From Leifsonia sp. ku-ls (GTDB lineage Bacteria > Actinomycetota > Actinomycetes > Actinomycetales > Microbacteriaceae): a DNA stretch of 64,000 nt. A program made the translations under genes and the position numbers. The stretch lies in contig QKXI01000001.1 of the NCBI GenBank assembly GCA_003367665.1, positions 1 through 64,000 of the forward strand. The letters are read 5' to 3'. Below the pieces are notes generated by a model. It did not search any database, had not been told where the DNA came from, and saw only the letters and a list, made by a program, of their open reading frames with translations. Below are positions 1 to 10,762 of this stretch, piece by piece (the first letter of the stretch is position 1; the number at the start of each line of letters is the position of its first letter).

Positions 1-196
1 CGAGGCGGCGGGCCGCGAGGCGGCGGGCGGCGGGCCGCCCGCTTCGCAGGCGCGCGATCGCGGCCAGCCCGACACACAGCACCGCGCCCGTCGCGCACAC
101 GGCCACCACCGCCCAGGCGGCGTCCGTGGCCCCGATCAGGAGCGCGCAGGTCACCCACAGGGCGGCCGCGGGCAGGGCGAGACGGAGGTCGGGCAT
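1..196 (-). CDS. comEC: ComEC/Rec2-type DNA uptake channel protein, N-terminal fragment
   Basis: Only about the first 65 codons lie in the window; the gene continues past position 1. It starts with an ATG at 196-194 that overlaps the comEA stop (ATGA), so the two are translationally coupled. The visible N-terminus reads MPDLRLALPAAALWVTCALL followed by a second hydrophobic stretch and an Arg-rich segment, matching the short N-terminal membrane helices expected of ComEC, the inner-membrane channel for single-stranded DNA during transformation. The call rests mainly on the comEA neighbour and on hydrophobicity, because no diagnostic ComEC domain is inside the window. Confidence 0.7.
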   Translation of the reverse strand, partial: MPDLRLALPAAALWVTCALLIGATDAAWAVVAVCATGAVLCVGLAAIARLRSGRPAARRLAARRL

Positions 197-984
197 CAGA
201 CCACCACCCGGTCCTTCAGGCCGTCGAACAGCTTCTGCCCGATCCCGGACACCTTCAGGAGGTCGGAGGGCTGGGTGAACCGGCCGTTCGCCTGCCGCCA
301 GTCCAGGATGCGTTGGGCGAGCGCGGGGCCGATCCGCGGGAGGGTCTCCAGCTCCGCCGGCGTGGCGGTGTTGAGGTTGACGGGAGCACCGTTCGCGCCC
401 GCAGGCGACCCGGTGGCGCCGGCCACGGGCCGCGGATCGCCCACTCGCGGCACCGCCAGCTGTTCCCCATCGGTCACGGGACGCGCGAGGTTGACCCGCG
501 CGATGTCCGCGTCGTCGGCCGCGCCACCGGCCGCGGCGACCGCGTCGACCACGCGCGAGCCCGCGGCCAGCGAGACCAGGCCGGGGGTGCGCACGGCGCC
601 GGTCACGTGGACGAGCACACCGCCGCCCGGCGTCGCGCTCGTCGGCGGAGCGGACGCGATGCTCACGACGGCGGAGGGCGTCACCACCGAGCCACCACCT
701 TGCGCGGCGGCGGATACCAGGACACCCACCACGGCGGCCGCGATCAGGAGCACCACCACGCCGCCGACACCGGCTCGCAGACGGCGCGCTCGCCGCGCGG
801 CCTCCACCGCTTCCGGTGCCGCCCGCCTCTCCGGCCCGGCGTGCTCCGCTCCCCCGGCCAACTCGTGGCCCGCGCCAAGCTCGCCGTGGCGGCTCACCTC
901 GGGATTTCCAAGGGGCTGCACAAGCCCGCCAGGCTCGTCGAGCTCGGCCGTCTCCTCCGGTGCTGTCTCCGCGCGGTGTCGCAT
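196..984 (-). CDS. comEA: ComEA-like helix-hairpin-helix DNA-binding membrane protein
   Basis: The 262-residue protein has a cytoplasmic N-terminal region of about 70 residues, one membrane helix (about residues 70-95), a Pro/Ser-rich linker, an SLBB-like segment (VHVTGAVRTPGLVSL) and a C-terminal double helix-hairpin-helix beginning at VNLNTATPAELETLP. This is the standard layout of actinobacterial ComEA, which binds incoming DNA outside the membrane and hands it to ComEC. It overlaps comEC by ATGA. A TAGCGT -10 hexamer lies 6 nt before the ATG, the intervening bases being six G residues, so the mRNA may be leaderless or use the G run as a weak ribosome site. Confidence 0.9.
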   Translation of the reverse strand: MRHRAETAPEETAELDEPGGLVQPLGNPEVSRHGELGAGHELAGGAEHAGPERRAAPEAVEAARRARRLRAGVGGVVVLLIAAAVVGVLVSAAAQGGGSVVTPSAVVSIASAPPTSATPGGGVLVHVTGAVRTPGLVSLAAGSRVVDAVAAAGGAADDADIARVNLARPVTDGEQLAVPRVGDPRPVAGATGSPAGANGAPVNLNTATPAELETLPRIGPALAQRILDWRQANGRFTQPSDLLKVSGIGQKLFDGLKDRVVV

Positions 985-990
985 CCCCCC

Positions 991-996
991 ACGCTA
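991..996 (-). promoter_or_regulatory. Leaderless-type -10 element of comEA
   Basis: TAGCGT on the minus strand, 6 nt from the comEA ATG. The spacing fits transcription starting at or next to the start codon. Confidence 0.45.
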
Positions 997-1051
997 GAAA
1001 CGCCGGCACGCCCCACCGCCGCCACGACCAGAACCCGTGGAGAACACACGA

Positions 1052-1083
1052 AGGGCGCCGGATTGTGGACAACCCGGCGCCCT
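1052..1083 (-). terminator. Hairpin downstream of leuS
   Basis: AGGGCGCCGG (1052-1061) and CCGGCGCCCT (1074-1083) form a perfect 10-bp stem with a 12-nt loop, starting 26 nt after the leuS stop. There is no clear T run, so it is a GC-rich terminator-like hairpin rather than a classical intrinsic terminator. Confidence 0.5.
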
Positions 1084-1108
1084 CCGTCACAGACGTGACG
1101 CTACGACC

Positions 1109-3724
<2,616 letters not shown>

Positions 3725-3811
3725 GTGACTCTCAATCTGACGTTCCGTCGTGCCGCGGGCGGGTTCGGCGGCACGGAAGAGGTCCGGACGGCGCGCGCCC
3801 GGGTCTCCAGC

Positions 3812-5224
3812 TTACTGAACGTCGGAGGCGTCCAGTCCGTTCCCAGCGGGCCCCCAGTCCACCGCGGGGGCGAGGCCCGCGGCGGCGAGGAGCGCCCGTG
3901 CCTTGATCCGGACCTCCTCGAGCTCCTCGCGGGGAACCGACAGCGCGGTGATGCCGCCGCCGGCGCCGATGGTCGCCGTGCCTCCGGAGAAGTGGATGCT
4001 GCGGATCACCATCGCCAGCTCCGCCGTCCCGTCGAACGCGAGGTAGCCGAAGCAGCCGGCGAACGCGCCACGCGGGCCGCGCTCCAGCCGGTGCAGGATG
4101 CGCATCGCGCTGAGCTTGGGCGCGCCCGTCATCGACCCGGCCGGGAAGCAGGCCGCCAGCGCGTCCACCGCGCCGAGACGGGCACGCAGGCGCCCCTCCA
4201 CGGTCGACACGAGCTGGTGCACCTGGGCGTAGCTCTCCACCGCGAGCAGGTGCCGCACCGCGACCGAGCCCACCTCGCTCACGCGGCCGAGGTCGTTGCG
4301 CATGAGATCCACGATCATCACGTTCTCGGCGCGTTCCTTCTCGCTGGCTTCGAGGTCGGCGCGCAGCTCCAGGTCGGCGGCGAGGGTCGTGCCCCGGGGC
4401 CGCGTGCCCTTGATCGGGCGGGTGCGGACGCGGCCGTCCGGATCGACGCGCAGGAACTGCTCCGGGGAGGAGCTGACCAGCACGTCTCCGCCGATGCGGA
4501 GGAAGCCGGCCTGCGGCGCGGGGCTGAGCTCGCGCAGCCGCAGGTGCACGGCGAGCGGGTCGGCGTCCGTCGCGGCCTCCGCGCGATTGGTGAGGCACAG
4601 CTGGTAGGCGTCGCCGGCGCGGATCGCCTCCTGGCAGGCGGCGATGGCCTCGAGGTAGGCGTCGTCGTCGTGTCGCCAGTGCACGGTGGCGACCGGCACC
4701 GGGTGCGCCGCGCGGTGAGCGGCCGCGGCCCCGTCGGCGGTCGCGAGGGCGGTCGCGGTCGCCGCGAGCCACGCCCGACCCTCCACGGTGTCGGGCGCGA
4801 CGACGTCGACCGTCCGCGCGGCGTGGTCGAAGCAGAGCAGGCGGTCGACCAGCAGAAGTGCGGCATCCGGCGAACCGGCGGGGTCGGCGGACACGGGGAC
4901 GCCCGCCGCGGCGGCGCCGGCCTCGTACCCGATCCGCCCCCACCAGCCGACCGGGTGACCGGTGGGCGCCGGCCGGGCCGCCAGCTCGGCGCGCAGCACG
5001 TCGAAGATGTCGCCGCTCCGAGTGTTGCCGCCGACGGTCACCGTGCCGTCGGCGACCGACGCCGTGATCGTCGTCGAGCCCGTCCCGACGAAGGAGCGTC
5101 CCTCGGCCGCGTCGGGGCCGGCATCCAGCCAGACCGCGTCGCCTCCGGCCCCGAACAGGGTCGCGAACGCGTCCGCCGGGTCGACCCAGGCGTCGAGCCG
5201 GCGCACCAGGAGGGTGAGGGCCAC
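3812..5224 (-). CDS. pabB: Chorismate-binding enzyme, aminodeoxychorismate synthase component I-like
   Basis: The 470-residue protein belongs to the anthranilate synthase I/PabB/isochorismate synthase superfamily. Its C-terminal catalytic half carries the family signature FPAGSMTGAPK (MTGAPK at 365-370) and RTRPIKGTRPRG. The likely reaction is amination of chorismate to 4-amino-4-deoxychorismate for folate, using ammonia from a glutaminase subunit encoded elsewhere. Assignment as PabB rather than TrpE rests on the divergent PabC-like gene 17 bp away. Start is GTG at 5224, 6 nt after a minus-strand TAGGCT hexamer. Isochorismate synthase activity cannot be excluded by eye. Confidence 0.8.
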   Translation of the reverse strand: MALTLLVRRLDAWVDPADAFATLFGAGGDAVWLDAGPDAAEGRSFVGTGSTTITASVADGTVTVGGNTRSGDIFDVLRAELAARPAPTGHPVGWWGRIGYEAGAAAAGVPVSADPAGSPDAALLLVDRLLCFDHAARTVDVVAPDTVEGRAWLAATATALATADGAAAAHRAAHPVPVATVHWRHDDDAYLEAIAACQEAIRAGDAYQLCLTNRAEAATDADPLAVHLRLRELSPAPQAGFLRIGGDVLVSSSPEQFLRVDPDGRVRTRPIKGTRPRGTTLAADLELRADLEASEKERAENVMIVDLMRNDLGRVSEVGSVAVRHLLAVESYAQVHQLVSTVEGRLRARLGAVDALAACFPAGSMTGAPKLSAMRILHRLERGPRGAFAGCFGYLAFDGTAELAMVIRSIHFSGGTATIGAGGGITALSVPREELEEVRIKARALLAAAGLAPAVDWGPAGNGLDASDVQ

Positions 5225-5229
5225 CGGAC

Positions 5230-5236
5230 TAGCCTA
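5230..5236. promoter_or_regulatory. Symmetric overlapping -10 elements of a divergent leaderless promoter
   Basis: The 7-bp core TAGCCTA reads TAGCCT on the plus strand (5230-5235) and TAGGCT on the minus strand (5236-5231). Each hexamer is followed by exactly 6 nt and then a GTG start codon (pabC-like at 5242, pabB-like at 5224). Both genes therefore appear to fire from one symmetric -10. Confidence 0.55.
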
Positions 5237-5241
5237 GGCGA

Positions 5242-6042
5242 GTGGACGCACAGAGCACCGGGCCGATGACCGCGCTCGCCGACTGGGCGGCGGGCGAGCT
5301 GCGGTTCCGCGACGACTGCGAGCTGGTGGAGACCGAGCTGCTGGCCGCCGACTCCTTCCTCGTCGAGAAGGGACGCGCGCTCGCCCTCGGCCTGCACAGG
5401 GCGCGGTTCGCCGAGACGGCCCGCGAGCAGGGCTTCCGCGACCGGAGCGAGCTCGACGCCTACTGGGACGCGGCGGTCGCCGCGCTGCCGCGCGAGGGCG
5501 CCTGGTTCCCCCGGTTCGAGCTGGTGCGCGCCCGGGACGCACTTCGGCTGCGGTTCCGGCTGCGCACCGCGCCGGAACGCACCTCCACGCTCGTCGTCGC
5601 GACGGCCGAGACCGACCCGCGCCGGGTTCCGCACCTCAAGGGTCCGGACCTCCACCGGCTGAACGCGCTCCGGCAGGCGGCCCAGCGCCGAGGGGCGCAG
5701 GAGGCCGTGATCCTCGACGGCGGCCGGGTGTCCGACGGCGCGACGACCGCTCTGCTGTGGTGGCGCGGCGGGACGTTGGCGGCGCCGCCGTTCGAGCTGC
5801 CGCGCGTCGACAGCGTGGCCGCGCGGACCGTGCGCGGGATCGCCGCGGCCCTCGGCATCCCGGTCGAGGAGGAGGCGGTGCGCCCGTCCGAGCTCGACGG
5901 CGCGGTGGTCTGGGCCGTGAACGCGCTGCACGGCATCCGCGCGGTGACGTCGTGGGTCGACGGGCCGGCCCTCGCGACCGATCCGGCGCGCACGGACGCC
6001 TGGCGCGCCCGATTCTCGGCCCTGGCGCGCCCGCTGCCGTAG
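5242..6042 (+). CDS. pabC: Class IV aminotransferase-fold protein, 4-amino-4-deoxychorismate lyase-like
   Basis: The 266-residue protein resembles PabC/branched-chain aminotransferase (fold-type IV PLP enzymes). The probable PLP lysine is K133 in HLKGPDLHRLN, followed by the typical EAVILDGGRVSDGATTALLWW segment. The likely reaction releases pyruvate from aminodeoxychorismate to give 4-aminobenzoate, matching the divergent pabB-like gene. Start is GTG at 5242. The last residues (LARPLP) are encoded by the first units of a degenerate tandem repeat that continues about 220 bp past the stop, so the C-terminus may have drifted recently. Confidence 0.78.
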   Translation: MDAQSTGPMTALADWAAGELRFRDDCELVETELLAADSFLVEKGRALALGLHRARFAETAREQGFRDRSELDAYWDAAVAALPREGAWFPRFELVRARDALRLRFRLRTAPERTSTLVVATAETDPRRVPHLKGPDLHRLNALRQAAQRRGAQEAVILDGGRVSDGATTALLWWRGGTLAAPPFELPRVDSVAARTVRGIAAALGIPVEEEAVRPSELDGAVVWAVNALHGIRAVTSWVDGPALATDPARTDAWRARFSALARPLP

Positions 6043-6262
6043 CGCCGACGCCTGGCCCGCTCCACGGCCCCGGCGCGCCCGCTGCCGTCGTTCGGCCGCC
6101 CTGGCGCGCCCGCTGCCGTCGTTCGGCCGCCTGGCGCGCACGATTTGCCGCCCCGGCGCGCCCACTGCCCTGGCTCGGTCGCCTGCACGATTTGCCGCCC
6201 CGGCGCACCCACTGCCTAGCTCGCCCGCCTGGCGCCCGCTGCCGTTGTCCGGCCGCCTGCCA
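5999..6262. repeat. Degenerate tandem minisatellite overlapping the pabC-like 3' end
   Basis: About eight to ten imperfect units of 20-32 bp, each built on CTGGCGCGCCCGCTGCCG plus a variable tail such as TCGTTCGGCCGC, run from the last coding codons to just before the cydC 3' end. Units near 6069-6130 are almost identical; those after 6130 decay and include an alternate CACGATTTGCCGC tail. I see no gene in 6043-6280. Confidence 0.7.
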
Positions 6263-6280
6263 TGCGCGCGGGCGCAACGC

Positions 6281-7975
6281 TCAGGCGACCAGCCGGCCCT
6301 CCTCGAGACGGAGGGTGCGGTCCACCAGCTCGGCGGGGACGTCGGTGTGCGAGATCAGCAGCACGGTGCGGCCGTCCTCCGCCGCGGTCGTGAGCACGTC
6401 GCGGACGATCGCCCCCGCGGCCGCCGCGTCGACGTTCGCCGTCGGCTCGTCCACCACCAGCACCGGGAAGTCGGCCAGCAGCGCCCGGGCGAGCGCGATC
6501 CGCTGCGCCTGTCCGCCGGATACCAGCGCGCCGCGCTCGCCGACCCGCGCGTCGAGCCCGCCGCGCTCGGCGACCCAGGCGGAGAGGCCGACCCGGTCGA
6601 GCGCCGCGAGCAGCTCGTCGTCGGTCGCCGTGTCGCGCGCGAAGAGGAGATTCTGCCGCAGGTCGGTGTCGAACAGGTAGGGACGCTGCTCCACCAGGCC
6701 GACCGCGCGCCGCACGTCGTCCTGCCGCAGCTCACGGGTCTCCACGCCGTCGAGCGCGTACCGGCCGGTGTGCTCGAGCAGCCGGGTGAGCACGTGCGCG
6801 AGCGCGGTCTTGCCGGCCCCGGTCGGACCGGTCAGCACCACCCGCTCCCCCGGCCGCAGCCGGAGGGACACGTCGTGGAGGACATCGCCCGACGCCTCCG
6901 GCCAGTGCGCCCCGACGCCGTCGAGCCGCACCTCGGGCACGCCGTCGAGCGCGAGCGGCGCCGCTTCCGGAGCGTCCACCGGGATGCCGTCGGGCACGGT
7001 CGACGGTGCCGCCGTCGCCAGGCGCTCGGCGCTCGCCCGCACGCGACGCCAGGCGCCGAACGCGAGCGGCACCATCCCGAACACCTCGAACACCGCGAGC
7101 GGGAGGAGCGCGAGCACCGCGAGGCCCGGCGCGGTCAGGGCGCCGTCGCGCAGAGCGGGAACCCCCGCCGCCAGCGCCCACACCGTCGCCGCGCCCGCGA
7201 GCACGGACACCACTCCGGCGGTGAGGCCCAGTCCCGCGGCGCGCGCCCTGGCCGCCGCCGTCAGCCGGTCGCTCGCCCGCCGCACGCGCTCCTGCGCGGC
7301 CGGCAGGGCGTCGTACGCGGTGAGGACGTCGAGGCCTTCGACGAGGTCGTGCAGCGCGTCGTTGAGCGCGGCGCGCAGCGGGGCGATCCGCCGCTCCGAC
7401 GACGCGGTCGCCCAGCGGTTGACGAGCACCCCCGCGACCAGAGCGGCGGCCAGGGTCACCAGCATCGCGACGCCCGCGGCCGGCAGGATCAGGAAGGCCA
7501 CCACCGTGCTCCCGGTCACCACGACGGCCGCGGTGACCAGGGGCTGCACAACGCGCAGCGCCAGGTTCTGCAGCTCGTCGACGTCATCCGCGACCCGGGT
7601 CAGCAGGTCGCCCGAGCGGACACCGCGCACCCCGTCGGGCGCGAGGGGCTCCAGCCGCCGGTAGAGCAGGGAGCGCACGGTGCCGAGCTGCCGGAACGCC
7701 GCGTCGTGCCCGGAGAGCCGCTCCAGGTAGCGGAAGAACGCGCGGCCGAGCGCGAACGCGCGCACGCCGACGATCGCCATCGAGAGGTACATCAGGGCCG
7801 GCTGCTCGGAGGCGCGCGTGATCAGCCAGGCGGATACGCCGAGCAGGGCCACGGCGCTCGCGCCGCTCAGCACGCCGAACGCCACGGCGGTCGCGAGCCG
7901 GCCCGCGGGCGGAACGGCGAGTCGCAGGATGCGGCGCACCTCCGCGTCGGAGGCCACGACGGGGTCAGCGGACAC
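6281..7975 (-). CDS. cydC: Cytochrome bd biogenesis ABC transporter, CydC subunit
   Basis: The 564-residue half-transporter has an N-terminal six-helix membrane domain and a C-terminal ATPase with Walker A GPTGAGKTAL and signature LVSGGQAQRIALARALL followed by LVVDEPTANVD. CydDC exports thiols such as glutathione or cysteine in E. coli and is needed for cytochrome bd assembly; its actinobacterial substrate is less certain. It is the last gene of the cydABDC operon and overlaps the 3' end of cydD by 11 bp. Confidence 0.9.
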   Translation of the reverse strand: MSADPVVASDAEVRRILRLAVPPAGRLATAVAFGVLSGASAVALLGVSAWLITRASEQPALMYLSMAIVGVRAFALGRAFFRYLERLSGHDAAFRQLGTVRSLLYRRLEPLAPDGVRGVRSGDLLTRVADDVDELQNLALRVVQPLVTAAVVVTGSTVVAFLILPAAGVAMLVTLAAALVAGVLVNRWATASSERRIAPLRAALNDALHDLVEGLDVLTAYDALPAAQERVRRASDRLTAAARARAAGLGLTAGVVSVLAGAATVWALAAGVPALRDGALTAPGLAVLALLPLAVFEVFGMVPLAFGAWRRVRASAERLATAAPSTVPDGIPVDAPEAAPLALDGVPEVRLDGVGAHWPEASGDVLHDVSLRLRPGERVVLTGPTGAGKTALAHVLTRLLEHTGRYALDGVETRELRQDDVRRAVGLVEQRPYLFDTDLRQNLLFARDTATDDELLAALDRVGLSAWVAERGGLDARVGERGALVSGGQAQRIALARALLADFPVLVVDEPTANVDAAAAGAIVRDVLTTAAEDGRTVLLISHTDVPAELVDRTLRLEEGRLVA

Positions 7976-9707
7976 CGGACACCTCCTCCGCTCCGACCGT
8001 GAGCACGCGATCGGCGGCCTCCACGACCGCCTCCCGGTGGCTCACCACGAGCACCGCCGCGCCCTCCGCGGCGACGCGCCGCAGCGAGTCGAGCAGCCGG
8101 CGTTCGGTGTCGGCGTCGAGCGCCGACGTCGGCTCGTCCAGGGCGAGCACCGGACAGCCGCGCGTGCGCAGCCGGTACAGCGCGCGGGCGACGGCGACGC
8201 GCTGCGCCTGGCCGCCCGAGAGACCGGCTCCGCCCGTCCCGAGTCGCGTCGCGGGGTCGAGCTCGGGCGCCGCCGCGTCGCGCAGGGCCGCGGCGACCGC
8301 CGCCGCGTCCGGCTCCGCGGCGCCGAGCGCCACGTTGTCGGCGATGGTGCCCGCGATGAGCCCGGGGCGCTGGCCGGCCCAAGCGATGGCGCTCCGGCGA
8401 CCCTCGACGTCCGCCCGGCCGCCCGCGAGGAGGCGCCCCCGCGCGGGCGTGAAGCCGAGCGCCGCCCCGACCAGCGACGACTTGCCGGCGCCGCTCGGAG
8501 CGCGGAGCACCGCGAGGACGCCCGGTGGGACCTCGGCCGTGAAGCCGTCCACGACCGTGCGTCCGTCGTAGGCGACGGTCACGCCGTCGAAAACGAGCCC
8601 ACGGCTGTCCGCCGGCCCGCCGTCTTCCGCCCCGCCGACGCCGACCGCCGGCCCGGCACCGTCCACCGCCTCGGCACCGCCGATCGTCCCGGCACCGCCC
8701 ACAGCGCGCCCACCGTCCCCCGCCCCGGCGCCCCACTCCGACGCTGCCACCCCTTCCGCCGCCTCGATCACCGCGAACGCGTTGCCCGCCGCCTCGATGC
8801 CCTCAGCGGCCGCGTGGTAGCTCGCACCGACATTCCGCAGCGGCAGGAACGCCTCCGGAGCCAGCAGCAGCACGAACAGGCCGACCGACAGATCCAGCGA
8901 GCCGCCCAGCAGGCGGAGCCCGATCGTCACCGCGATCACGGCCACCGACAGGCTCGCCACCAACTCCAGCACGAAACCGGAGAGGAACGACATCCGCAGC
9001 ACCTTCATCGTGTGCACCCGGTACTGGTCGCTGACCGCGCGGATGCGCGCCTCCTGCCGGTGCTGCCGGCCGAAGAGCTTGAGCGTCGACAGCCCGGCGA
9101 CGACGTCCAGGAAGCCGCTCGACAGCGCCGACAGCGCCCGCCACTGACGCTTCTGCGCGGCCTGGGTCGCCCAACCGACGAGCACCATGAAGACCGGGAT
9201 GAGCGGAAGCGTGATCAGCAGCACGATCCCGCTGGTGAGGTCCCGCCAGCCGATGGTGAGCACCAGCAGCGGGGTGGCCACCGCCGTCGCGACCAGCTGC
9301 GGGAGGTAGCCGGCGAAGTAGCCCTCCAGCGCCTCCATCCCGTGCCCGGCGACCAGCGTGACGTCGCCGGAGCTGCGCCGCGCCGTCCAGCCCGGCCCGA
9401 GCCGGCCGATGGCCGCCGTCAGCCGCTCGCGCAGCTGGCCGACGGCCCGGGCGCCGCCGCGCGCGGCCACCGCGTCGGTCGCCCAGAGCAGCGCGCCCCG
9501 CACGAGCACCATGCCGGTGAGCAGCAGCAGCGTCCCGGCGAGCGATCCCGCGTCCTCCCCGGCGATCGCGCGGACGATCGCGTCGGTGACCAGCCAGGAG
9601 AAGGCGATCACGCACGCCGTCCGCAGCACGGCGAGCAGCGCGCCGGCCGCGAGCGTGCCGCGCGTCGCGGAGGCGTACCTCAGCAGGCGAGGATCGAGCG
9701 GACGCAT
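7965..9707 (-). CDS. cydD: Cytochrome bd biogenesis ABC transporter, CydD subunit
   Basis: The 580-residue partner of CydC has a membrane domain (about residues 15-290) and an ATPase with Walker A APSGAGKSSL, signature GLSGGQAQRVAVARALY and Walker B LALDEPTSALD. A Gly/Ala/Glu-rich stretch at about residues 325-360 between the two domains is longer and simpler in sequence than usual, probably a flexible linker. The ATG at 9707 lies 1 bp beyond the cydB stop, so expression is tightly coupled to the oxidase subunits. Confidence 0.9.
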   Translation of the reverse strand: MRPLDPRLLRYASATRGTLAAGALLAVLRTACVIAFSWLVTDAIVRAIAGEDAGSLAGTLLLLTGMVLVRGALLWATDAVAARGGARAVGQLRERLTAAIGRLGPGWTARRSSGDVTLVAGHGMEALEGYFAGYLPQLVATAVATPLLVLTIGWRDLTSGIVLLITLPLIPVFMVLVGWATQAAQKRQWRALSALSSGFLDVVAGLSTLKLFGRQHRQEARIRAVSDQYRVHTMKVLRMSFLSGFVLELVASLSVAVIAVTIGLRLLGGSLDLSVGLFVLLLAPEAFLPLRNVGASYHAAAEGIEAAGNAFAVIEAAEGVAASEWGAGAGDGGRAVGGAGTIGGAEAVDGAGPAVGVGGAEDGGPADSRGLVFDGVTVAYDGRTVVDGFTAEVPPGVLAVLRAPSGAGKSSLVGAALGFTPARGRLLAGGRADVEGRRSAIAWAGQRPGLIAGTIADNVALGAAEPDAAAVAAALRDAAAPELDPATRLGTGGAGLSGGQAQRVAVARALYRLRTRGCPVLALDEPTSALDADTERRLLDSLRRVAAEGAAVLVVSHREAVVEAADRVLTVGAEEVSGVR

Positions 9708-9708
9708 G

Positions 9709-10749
9709 TCAGGCGGTCACCGGCCGCTGCGGCTCCCCCGCGTCGTCGGCGGTCTCCTGCGGGATGTGGTCGCGGGTCACGCGCTTGCGGAAGATCCAGT
9801 ACGTCCAACCCTGGTACACCAGGATGAGCGGGAGGAAGATCGCCGCCACCCAGGTCATGATCGACAGCGTCGTGTCCGAGCTCGACGCGTTCGCGATCGT
9901 CAGGCTGTTCTCCGGGTTGGGCGACGACGGCATGACGTTCGGGAACAGCGCGGCGAACAGCGACACGACGGCCAGTGCGATCGTCGCGGCCAGGAAGCCG
10001 AACGACCACCCCTCCGCGCCGCGCAGGTTCGCGATCCACGAGGCGATGAGCGCCACCGCGGCGAAGATCGCCAGGGCGAGGAACACGGGCGAGAAGTGGT
10101 TCAGCGCCGTCCAGCCCAGGAACACCGCCGCGACGACGATGGCCGCCGCGCCCGACCGCGTCGCCAGCCTCCGGGCCCGCAGCCGCAGGTCGCCGTCCGT
10201 CTTGAGCGACAGGAACACCGCGCCGTGCGTGAAGAACAGCAGCAGGGTCGTCAGGCCGCCGAGCAGCGCGTAGCCGTTCAGCAGGTCGAACAGCGTGCCG
10301 GTGTAGTCGTGGTGCGCGTTCAGGGCGACGCCCTGCACGATGTTGGCGAACGCGACGCCCCAGAGGAAAGCGGGCAGCACCGACCCGACCACGATCATGC
10401 CGTCGAACCACCGCTTCCACCGCGCCTCCGGCCGCTGGTGCCGGTACTCGAACGAGACGCCGCGGGCGATCAGCGCGAGCAGGATGAGCAGCAGCGCCAG
10501 GTAGAACCCGCTGAACAGCGTCGCGTACCACTCCGGGAACGCGGCGAACAGCGCGGCGCCGCCGACGATCACCCAGGTCTCGTTGAGGTCCCAGACCGGG
10601 CCGATGGTGTTGATCATCACGCGCCGGTCGGTCTCGTCGCGGCCCAGGAACGGCAACGCCATCCCGACCCCGAAGTCGAAGCCGTCGAGCACGAAGTAGC
10701 CGACGAAGAAGAAGGCGACGATGCCGAACCAGAGAACTGCCAGATCCAT
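9709..10749 (-). CDS. cydB: Cytochrome bd quinol oxidase subunit II
   Basis: The 346-residue polytopic membrane protein has the CydB N-terminus (LAVLWFGIVAFFFVGYFVLDGFDFGVGM) with the conserved FDFGVGM motif near the first helices, and about eight to nine hydrophobic segments. With CydA it forms a terminal oxidase that reduces oxygen with menaquinol, useful under low oxygen or stress. A clear AAGGAG ribosome site lies 8 nt before the ATG. It sits 13 bp after cydA in the operon. Confidence 0.95.
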   Translation of the reverse strand: MDLAVLWFGIVAFFFVGYFVLDGFDFGVGMALPFLGRDETDRRVMINTIGPVWDLNETWVIVGGAALFAAFPEWYATLFSGFYLALLLILLALIARGVSFEYRHQRPEARWKRWFDGMIVVGSVLPAFLWGVAFANIVQGVALNAHHDYTGTLFDLLNGYALLGGLTTLLLFFTHGAVFLSLKTDGDLRLRARRLATRSGAAAIVVAAVFLGWTALNHFSPVFLALAIFAAVALIASWIANLRGAEGWSFGFLAATIALAVVSLFAALFPNVMPSSPNPENSLTIANASSSDTTLSIMTWVAAIFLPLILVYQGWTYWIFRKRVTRDHIPQETADDAGEPQRPVTA

Positions 10750-10762
10750 TGTCGTGCTCCTT

